Of a stretch of DNA of 64,000 bases, positions 55,292-61,864 are shown piece by piece. Position 1 is the stretch's first letter; every line of letters begins with the position of its first letter. Location of the stretch: IMG/VR virus record IMGVR_UViG_3300023174_000033, positions 186,001-250,000 of that record; one strand, given 5' to 3'. The notes below the pieces were generated by a model, which saw only the letters and a list, made by a program, of their open reading frames with translations, had not been told where the DNA came from and made no database searches. Position numbers and translations under genes: made by a program. This stretch comes from a virus.

Positions 55292-55304
55292 CTTATATAT
55301 TAAC
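55292..55304 (-). promoter_or_regulatory. GTTAATATATAAG motif (minus strand), putative promoter
   Basis: Copy of the recurrent motif 3 nt upstream of the metallopeptidase ATG (55288), overlapping the end of the NFACT-R gene. A leaderless transcript is implied if it is active. Confidence 0.4.
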
Positions 55305-55689
55305 TTTTGGAAACAAATATCTCGTAAGAGTTATTGTAATCTACCTTTACTTGACCAGGATTTAATTCTGGTGTCTTTTTTACATATTTCTTTTTACAAT
55401 AAACAACACAAATTTGGTCTTCCTTTGATTTTGAATTTTTTGCGGCTATTTGTGCGACCTTTTTTATAGTAAGCTCCATTGGGACTTTATCCTTAATTTT
55501 AATTAAAACATGGCTACCTGGTACACCTTTAGCATGGAACCATAAATCCTCATCTTGCCCCATTTCAAAAGTCAGATAATCGTTGGAATTTGCGTCCTTT
55601 CCCTGTAATATTAAAAACCCATCAATTTCATGTTTTTTAATCTTTGGTCGTTCTTCACTTGACTCAAAAAAAGATTTTAAATGTTTCAT
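55300..55689 (-). CDS. Stand-alone NFACT-R (DUF814) RNA-binding domain protein
   Basis: 129 residues. It starts MKHLKSFFE|S, targeting-like with an FFE site. Residues ~23-125 match NFACT-R: GFLILQGKDANSNDYLTFEM, DEDLWFHAKGVPGSHVLIKI, VAQIAAKNSKSKEDQICVVY and NPGQVKVDY. In bacteria this domain is the C-terminal part of RqcH/FbpA-type proteins, which bind the 50S-tRNA complex in ribosome-associated quality control. The NFACT-N and coiled-coil parts are missing, so Ala-tailing as such is unlikely. It may bind tRNA or ribosomes, or compete with a host factor. It is 10 bp from the metallopeptidase gene on the same strand. Confidence 0.75.
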   Translation of the reverse strand: MKHLKSFFESSEERPKIKKHEIDGFLILQGKDANSNDYLTFEMGQDEDLWFHAKGVPGSHVLIKIKDKVPMELTIKKVAQIAAKNSKSKEDQICVVYCKKKYVKKTPELNPGQVKVDYNNSYEIFVSKS

Positions 55690-55794
55690 CTGTTTCGGTA
55701 ATACTTATGGACAATTTTAATATATAATATATATTTTAATATTAAAATAAATAGTTATTTGTAAGCGAAAAATTTAACTCTTTATCAAAAATTT

Positions 55795-57105
55795 ATGTCC
55801 AAATTGATGAATTTGAATGATGTCCAAGATGAAAAATATTTAGAAGAGCTTCTAAATAATGAATTAGTAATAATTGAGGATATACAAGGTAGTAAAATTT
55901 TTGTCAATTGGGATGGTGAAAATTTCATAATCAAGTCAAAGTCTATAAACTCTGACCCAATAAACTTGGTTGATTTAGCTATGCAAAATTATTACAATTT
56001 CGCAATTGATTTTTTTGAGGGATTTGGGGATAGAATTAAAGGATTGATGAATAAGAAATGGTGGTTTGGATTTGAATATTTTCCAGATACTCAACCTGCA
56101 AATATTATATACAATCGTATTCCAAAAAACCATTTAGTATTGAGTTCAATTTGCAAAGGTAACAAATTCTCATATACGGTTGAGGAGTTGGATGAATATT
56201 CAAGGCTATTTGACACAGATGTTGTTCCGGTAATTTTTAAAGGCACATTGGATGAACAAGCAAAGGAAGCTATCAAATACTTCCTAAACACAAGTGAAGA
56301 AGATTTAGAGTATGTTTTCGGTGAGAACTCATTTACATTCTTCTTTTATAAACTTTTGAATCCAAATATGGAGGGTTCTTTTCTAATGGGAGATTCATAT
56401 CAAGACAACCTTGAAAAGCTAATCATAAGAACCCCTAGTAGTGATATATCATTCCAAATACTAAACCCTTTATATAAAAAAATGTCTGAAACAAATTCAA
56501 CTGAATTTGTTGAAGTCTATACTCTAATCTTGGTAAACTTCTTGAATTTTTGCCAGAGTGTTGATTTGTCTAAAATGAAAGTTACTGGAAATAGAAGAGA
56601 TGAAATTTATTTATATTTGATATGTAAAATGTTCAATATTTATTTGTCTGAAATAAAAGAAGATTTGCTGAATTTTGATTTTATAGTGCCGGAGTTTTTT
56701 GACAAGGATAAATTTAGAATAAATTCTGAACTCATACCCAATAAATTGACAAGGAACTATATAAAAGAAGACAAGAAAATTGAATATTGTTTCAAAGTTA
56801 TTTTAGGGTCTTTTAATAAAAAGAGAAAAAAACCTTTGGGTATTTTTACCGAATCTACTATTGATATATTCAATCGTTTTGTTGACTTGATACAAAAGAA
56901 GATTGATGAGCATTTGAATAAGAAGAGTGAGGTTGAATTGACTAAAAGTGGACTTGTTGACTTTGGTGAGTTCTTTGATATAAAGTATGATACCGATAGT
57001 GAGGATAAAGTCTATCCAGACGTTTATAAAGAAATAGAGGCTGGGGCAGAGAATAAAGAAAAGAAAAAGGGTGATAAATTTTCATCCAAGATCACAACAA
57101 AATAA
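55795..57105 (+). CDS. Nucleotidyltransferase/ligase-like protein, uncertain
   Basis: 436 residues. GSKIFVNWDGENFIIKSKS near residues 32-50 resembles ligase motif I (KxDG) but with Asn-Trp before DG, so the nucleophile Lys is not where expected. WWFGFEYFPDTQPANIIYNRIPKNHLVLSSI (~80-115) resembles ligase motifs III/IIIa (FxFE, then IxYxxxPxxxLxL). The C-terminal half is helical and unassigned. It may be an RNA-ligase-like enzyme using a different Lys, or an inactive relative. The gene is followed 41 bp later by the polymerase-palm-like gene on the same strand. Confidence 0.5.
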   Translation: MSKLMNLNDVQDEKYLEELLNNELVIIEDIQGSKIFVNWDGENFIIKSKSINSDPINLVDLAMQNYYNFAIDFFEGFGDRIKGLMNKKWWFGFEYFPDTQPANIIYNRIPKNHLVLSSICKGNKFSYTVEELDEYSRLFDTDVVPVIFKGTLDEQAKEAIKYFLNTSEEDLEYVFGENSFTFFFYKLLNPNMEGSFLMGDSYQDNLEKLIIRTPSSDISFQILNPLYKKMSETNSTEFVEVYTLILVNFLNFCQSVDLSKMKVTGNRRDEIYLYLICKMFNIYLSEIKEDLLNFDFIVPEFFDKDKFRINSELIPNKLTRNYIKEDKKIEYCFKVILGSFNKKRKKPLGIFTESTIDIFNRFVDLIQKKIDEHLNKKSEVELTKSGLVDFGEFFDIKYDTDSEDKVYPDVYKEIEAGAENKEKKKGDKFSSKITTK

Positions 57106-57146
57106 TTTGAAACTAATTAATTTGGCTAATTATAATTTCGGATAAA

Positions 57147-58361
57147 ATGTCTGATTATAATATCAAATACCTCCATAATTACTTACCTGAAATTCTTGAA
57201 AGTGAATCAACGGCAGATTCGGTTTTGTATAAATCAAACAATCTTAAAACTTCTTATTTAATTGACCTTTCAAGTTATTTCATATCGCAATACCTTTTTT
57301 TGGGGAATGATGAAGTCCCACTATCTAGTAAAATAACCAGAGAGAAATATGGTGAAAACTATAAATTCTACATTGATTATTTAGTTGAGAAACAAATAAT
57401 ACACCTTTATAAAAATTATGTGAAGGGGAAAAGGACTAGATTATATAAATTCAATAAAAATATATTGAATGGTGAAATCGTTGGTTATAAAAACCATGAT
57501 AAATTTCTGATTAAAAAATATCTGAAAACATTTGGTAGATTGGACTCAAATAACAATTCAGATAAAATAGACTATGAAGTTAAAGAAAAACTTGTAAAAT
57601 ATTTATTTTCGGGAGAATTGGAAAAAGAATCTACTGAATATTTACTTAATATCCTCAAAGTTGATAAAGAAGTTTATTTAAGAAATAAACATAGCATTGA
57701 TTGTATAAATCAGAAACAAATCTTTTTCCACTTTGATAATTTTGGAAGAATGCATACAAATTTCACAAACTTGAAATCAATCATTCGTAAAAACTGTCTT
57801 TATATTGATGGTGAAAAATCCCAAGAAATTGATATAAAAAACTCACAACCCCTTTTTCTGAATAAATTAATTCAAGATTACAAATCAACATTTGAGTTTA
57901 ATGAAGAAGAATTACAATTATATCAATACTTGACCATGGGTGGGAAATTCTACAACTATTTGACCGATAACCTCCAAATTGAAAATAAGAAAAAATTAAA
58001 AGATGATGTTTATAAAGTGCTTTTTGGTAGGAATTTTCCAAACAGTTTTGAGAAAAAATTCTCCAAACTCTTCCCTTCAATTTATAACTTTATAAAATTC
58101 TACAAAAAAACAACTGGTAATTATAAAAATTTATCTTATAAATTACAAGAACTTGAGTCTGATTTGATATTTAACAATATAGTTAAGGAGATAATCACAA
58201 AGTACCCTAATATGCCGATAATTACAGTACACGATAGTATTCTATGTGGAAACTCATCCCTACCTTTGGTGTCTGATATATTTAATGAAAAACTTTCAAA
58301 TTACTTTAATATTAACAAAAATACAGAATTTGAAAGTAAATTTCATTTTAATATATACTAA
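57147..58361 (+). CDS. Family A polymerase palm-like protein
   Basis: 404 residues. EIDIKNSQPLFLNKLI (Asp at residue 229) looks like motif A (D-x-S-x-x-x-x-R type). KKKLKDDVYKVLFGRNFPNS (~282-300) looks like motif B, with Lys and a following Gly. QELESDLIFNNIVKEI (~332-347) fits the helix before motif C. MPIITVHDSILC (His362, Asp363) matches motif C of family A DNA polymerases (VHDE) and single-subunit RNA polymerases (HDS). The N-terminal 200 residues carry no exonuclease motif. At 404 residues it lacks a full Pol I architecture. It may be a small polymerase, primer-synthesis enzyme or inactive relative. Confidence 0.55.
   Translation: MSDYNIKYLHNYLPEILESESTADSVLYKSNNLKTSYLIDLSSYFISQYLFLGNDEVPLSSKITREKYGENYKFYIDYLVEKQIIHLYKNYVKGKRTRLYKFNKNILNGEIVGYKNHDKFLIKKYLKTFGRLDSNNNSDKIDYEVKEKLVKYLFSGELEKESTEYLLNILKVDKEVYLRNKHSIDCINQKQIFFHFDNFGRMHTNFTNLKSIIRKNCLYIDGEKSQEIDIKNSQPLFLNKLIQDYKSTFEFNEEELQLYQYLTMGGKFYNYLTDNLQIENKKKLKDDVYKVLFGRNFPNSFEKKFSKLFPSIYNFIKFYKKTTGNYKNLSYKLQELESDLIFNNIVKEIITKYPNMPIITVHDSILCGNSSLPLVSDIFNEKLSNYFNINKNTEFESKFHFNIY
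58346..58358 (+). promoter_or_regulatory. TTTTAATATATAC motif, putative promoter
   Basis: Copy of the recurrent motif inside the last codons of the preceding gene, 4 nt upstream of the ATG at 58363. Confidence 0.35.
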
Positions 58362-58362
58362 T

Positions 58363-58941
58363 ATGCTTAATCTAAAAGATAATAATTTTTCCTGTATAAT
58401 TTTTGACTTGAACTATGGGGATCTTCCATCTTCCGACCGACTGAAATTAATGGAAAAGGCGACGAGTATACTCTATTCAAAGGAATTTACTGTTTATGAC
58501 TTATTCAGAACAAATCTAGAAAAAACTGAAAAATCTTTATTTGGGGTATCAGAAAATTTGGATAATGAGTCACTTCGCCGAAATGCAATCTATATTCTTG
58601 AGACATTTCATTTGGAAAAAGTTATGGTCAAATATCTCGGTGAAAATAATTACACCGAGATAAAGTCAGATGGTTCAGAATATAGATTTGAGTTAATAAC
58701 TAATATTTTGGACGAAGGAGTTGATAATTATTTTATCAATGGGTTTACATTTAGATTTGAAAGAATGAAAAGATACAATTACCCAAGACTAAAACAAAAT
58801 TTGAAAGCTGGCATGGTTGTGGAATATCTTGACAATAATAATAGATGGAAACAAAAAACTATCGTAGACTTGGAAAAAGAATACAATAGTCTTTATAGTT
58901 TGTTGATAAAATATAATAAACTGAGGTACGAAGTATATTAA
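58363..58941 (+). CDS. Unknown protein
   Basis: 192 residues from the ATG at 58363 (MLNLKDNNFSCIIFDLNYGD). A longer open frame reaches into the preceding gene but is not needed. Helical in the middle (LFRTNLEKTEKSLFGVSENL), with a beta/basic C-terminal part (FTFRFERMKRYNYPRLKQNL, VEYLDNNNRWKQKTIVDLEKEY). It may be co-transcribed with the palm-like gene. Family not recognised. Its stop overlaps the convergent glycosyltransferase gene by TTAA. Confidence 0.5.
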   Translation: MLNLKDNNFSCIIFDLNYGDLPSSDRLKLMEKATSILYSKEFTVYDLFRTNLEKTEKSLFGVSENLDNESLRRNAIYILETFHLEKVMVKYLGENNYTEIKSDGSEYRFELITNILDEGVDNYFINGFTFRFERMKRYNYPRLKQNLKAGMVVEYLDNNNRWKQKTIVDLEKEYNSLYSLLIKYNKLRYEVY

Positions 58942-59681
58942 TACTGGTACTTGTTTAAAAATCCGGATCTCGGAACAGTGGTAGATATATGAGTTTGTAA
59001 ATCACTCATAGGGTTACTATAATGTTCTAATATTTTTGAATTTCTTTCAACTAATCCGTTTTCTGGGAATTCAGGTCTATGAAACATATGGAAAGCATAA
59101 AAATCCATTTGCTTATAGTTTAACATTTTTTTAACTTTCATGTCTTGGAACCGGTTTACAAAACCATGTCCGAGTATATCCTCGTTCCATCCACCAATTT
59201 TTTCTATAGCAGTTCTTTTGAAAATAGATATACCATCCGTAAGATTTATTTTTGGAGAGAATCTTTTTTGAGAAAAAATTGTTTGAATATCATTGCTACT
59301 TTCAGGTGGAGAAAGTTGTACAATATTTGAGGTTGGGATGATACATTCGTGAGACTCTAAAGCTTTTAATGATTCAATTAAATCATTCGGATGCATAATT
59401 ACATCTGCATCACCAAATACCAAAACCGGTGACATAGTTCTTCTGATAGCCACATTGTAAGCCCAAGCTTTATTAAAAGGATATTCACTTTCAACAAAAA
59501 TGTGTCTACATTTTAAAGTTAAGGTATCAATTTTAGAATGTTTGTCTTGTTCTACGACAAGTATTTCAATTCCGTTAAAACCACTCAACCATTCTACTAC
59601 TCTTTTTAAAGCGATTACCCTATCAGGTCTGTATCTGAATGGTATAACATAAGTGAATTTGGGAACAACAGTATTTTTCAT
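58938..59681 (-). CDS. GT2-type (GT-A fold) glycosyltransferase
   Basis: 247 residues. FTYVIPFRYRPDRVIALKRVVEWL is the N-terminal nucleotide-binding strand. PVLVFGDADVIMHPNDLIESL (~90-110) carries the DxD metal motif (DAD). TDGISIFKRTAIEKIGGWNED (~155-175) with the following HGFVNRFQDM is the acceptor/catalytic region seen in GT2 and GalNAc-transferase-like enzymes. It would transfer a sugar from a nucleotide donor to a phage or host-surface acceptor. It is separate from the sulfation cassette but could feed the same glycan. Confidence 0.85.
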   Translation of the reverse strand: MKNTVVPKFTYVIPFRYRPDRVIALKRVVEWLSGFNGIEILVVEQDKHSKIDTLTLKCRHIFVESEYPFNKAWAYNVAIRRTMSPVLVFGDADVIMHPNDLIESLKALESHECIIPTSNIVQLSPPESSNDIQTIFSQKRFSPKINLTDGISIFKRTAIEKIGGWNEDILGHGFVNRFQDMKVKKMLNYKQMDFYAFHMFHRPEFPENGLVERNSKILEHYSNPMSDLQTHISTTVPRSGFLNKYQY

Positions 59682-59732
59682 TAAATAAAGTTTTTTTATA
59701 TTATATTGATGAAGAATGATTAGTTCTTTTGA

Positions 59733-59924
59733 TTATGATAATATAAGCCCTGGGTTTTTGTATCCACCTTGTTGAGCAATTTCTAACATTTGTGTTGGTG
59801 ATAAATTTTCTTTATCCCATCCTTTTCTTCTAGAGTAGTCCGATATGAATCTCTCTCTTAACATATTTGTATCTTCTTGAGAAAGCTTATCATTCTTGAT
59901 CATTTTTTCGTCGTCGTTTTGCAT
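59733..59924 (-). CDS. Small conserved-looking phage protein
   Basis: 63 residues. The segment MLRERFISDYSRRKGWDKENLSPTQMLEIAQQGGYKNPGLIL resembles a short protein I recall from other T4-like phages (RRKGWxxxNLxxxQMLEIxxQxxYKNPG). It is downstream of the capsid gene beyond a terminator, on the same strand. Function unknown. Confidence 0.6.
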   Translation of the reverse strand: MQNDDEKMIKNDKLSQEDTNMLRERFISDYSRRKGWDKENLSPTQMLEIAQQGGYKNPGLILS

Positions 59925-59950
59925 AAGTTTGATATTTTTTTGTATATATA

Positions 59951-59980
59951 AAAAAAACCTCCCATTTGGGAGGTTTTTTT
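59951..59980 (-). terminator. Intrinsic terminator after the capsid gene
   Basis: A 13-bp perfect stem (AAAAAAACCTCCC / GGGAGGTTTTTTT) with an ATTT loop, 17 bp beyond the capsid gene stop. Usable in both directions because of the flanking A/T tracts. Confidence 0.9.
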
Positions 59981-59996
59981 TATAATCAGTTGAAGA

Positions 59997-61787
59997 TTAG
60001 TTAAGAAGATTCTTGCTATCTACAACGGAGATAGTCATGAATTGCTTCTGTGGATACCAACCAACTTCAGCTACTGCGTATCTTGAACGAAGTAACATTC
60101 TTGGAGCGAAAGTTGCTTCAGAGATAAGGTTGATTGATTGAGCCATTAGATAAGGTACGAAAATGATACCAGGTTGATCAGGATTATTCTTCCTACCAAT
60201 AACAATTCTGTTATCATTATACTTCATAAATGGATCTACATAAATCTGAATATCACCAATTTGACCAACTGGATAGAGTTGACCAGAACCGTTGATTTTA
60301 GATTTGGTTGGGTTAATAGTGTAACCAGCGATATCCATAAGAGCTGCTGCGAGACCTCCATTAGTTACTGCGAATTGAGCAGGTCCAACACGACCCTCAG
60401 TTGCAACGTAGTTAGAAGCATGTACCATTTTAGTGATAAGCTTTCTTTGTACAGCGTGGGTAGTTTCACCAGTAACCGCAGTGCTTGCATATGCGGTGTC
60501 AAGGTCAAAAATAGTGTTAGCTGTAGCACCCGGAGTTCCATATGCAGTCTGTGTTGTCATTAATGGAGCGCTCTTTCTGTTTAGATCACCCATTTCAAAA
60601 ATCTTTGAAACAATTTGCTTGGAGATTGTTTGAGATAGTTCATTCACAAGAATAGATTCCATTTTCTGAACGATGTCCATACCGGTGTTAGCTTTGATGT
60701 CTTCAATTTCAGTCCTTCTAAGAGCAGAAGATACTTCGATAGTACCAACAGCAATTGATTTGGAGGAAATTTTAGGACCGATATTACCAGGATAAGTAGC
60801 ATCATCGTCACTTCTCTTCATTGGATAAGAACCAGCAGCATTTTTGGTATCATCTGGACCACCAGCCCAGTTAGATGAGAAACCAGGGATATGATCTTCA
60901 AGAGCAGAAATTAGTTCAATGTTGGTAGCAGTGATTGACTGTGTTCCAATACATTTAATTTGTTGGAGCATTGAAGATGTAGCACTAGTGAAAGTATTTT
61001 GACTAGGATCAAAAGTATAAGCATATGATGGAGAGTTCACTCTTTCAGAATTAGCTTGTCTGTAAGCTCTGAAAATTGGATATCCATCAATACGAGAGAA
61101 TCCTAAAAATTCTGCAGCACCTCCATAAACTGGATTAGTAACCGAACCAGGATCGGTCTGACTAATTTGTCCTAAACCAGCAGTACTAACTCCAGTACCC
61201 CAGAAATTAGCAGCAGAACCAGTAGCTAATGTTAGCCACATTCTACCACCCTGAAGACCATCAGCAGTTTCTCTTATACCATAAGAGGTAAGGAAAGTAC
61301 GTAGGTGAGCTTCTACTTGATCAGTTGTTAAACCAGTTGAAGCTGTGAGTTTGAATACTTGAGGACGACCAGTTGATCCACCGTTAGCAACATCATCATA
61401 TTGGAAGTCAATATAAAGAAGGTCTAATTTTGGTCCTGGTGAAGGTTTTACAGCTACAAGGTCAAGACCGATAGTTTGAGCAGCAATCTTCATAGCAACT
61501 GGAAGAAGGTTTTGGCCTAAATCTCCAGAACCGAAGTTACCTCTATTGTCATAACTTGTACTAGTTTGTGTTGTTTGGTTAAAACCAGGGTATGCAGATG
61601 GTTGTGGTGAAAGTACACTACCCATACCAGCGATGGTAGCGTTTGCGTAAGCATTTTCATTGATTGAGTGGTACTCCGCATATTCTGACATCCAATCTAG
61701 TCTATCTTCGCCCTCAACACCCATGTTTTCTAAAACAGGTGACCACTTTTTAAGTGCTTTCTGTTTGTCAATTCTAATGTGTGACAT
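59997..61787 (-). CDS. Major capsid protein, gp23-like
   Basis: 596 residues, somewhat longer than T4 gp23 (521). The N-terminal region contains SINE|NAYANATIAGMG at residues 41-45, a likely cleavage site for the prohead protease. The body holds LGQNLLPVAMKIAAQTIGLDLVAVKPSPGPKLDLLYIDFQYDD, matching the gp23 segment that precedes the HK97-like fold. SSALRRTEIEDIKANTGMDIVQKMESILVNELSQTISKQIVSKI and the C-terminal GDIQIYVDPFMKYNDNRIVIGRKN...GIIFVPY also match. It forms the hexamers of the head. The gene is preceded (on the minus strand) by the protease/scaffold gene. Confidence 0.93.
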   Translation of the reverse strand: MSHIRIDKQKALKKWSPVLENMGVEGEDRLDWMSEYAEYHSINENAYANATIAGMGSVLSPQPSAYPGFNQTTQTSTSYDNRGNFGSGDLGQNLLPVAMKIAAQTIGLDLVAVKPSPGPKLDLLYIDFQYDDVANGGSTGRPQVFKLTASTGLTTDQVEAHLRTFLTSYGIRETADGLQGGRMWLTLATGSAANFWGTGVSTAGLGQISQTDPGSVTNPVYGGAAEFLGFSRIDGYPIFRAYRQANSERVNSPSYAYTFDPSQNTFTSATSSMLQQIKCIGTQSITATNIELISALEDHIPGFSSNWAGGPDDTKNAAGSYPMKRSDDDATYPGNIGPKISSKSIAVGTIEVSSALRRTEIEDIKANTGMDIVQKMESILVNELSQTISKQIVSKIFEMGDLNRKSAPLMTTQTAYGTPGATANTIFDLDTAYASTAVTGETTHAVQRKLITKMVHASNYVATEGRVGPAQFAVTNGGLAAALMDIAGYTINPTKSKINGSGQLYPVGQIGDIQIYVDPFMKYNDNRIVIGRKNNPDQPGIIFVPYLMAQSINLISEATFAPRMLLRSRYAVAEVGWYPQKQFMTISVVDSKNLLN

Positions 61788-61864
61788 AATTTTTTTTATT
61801 TTTTTTGTTATCTATATATTATCCTTAAAAAACTAAATTATTTTCAACCTGGATTTTTTATAGA

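Noticed and set aside
58246-58362. Upstream extension of the 58363 gene into the preceding gene
   Set aside because: The extension overlaps the end of the palm-like gene in another frame; the ATG at 58363 directly follows that stop and is the simpler start.
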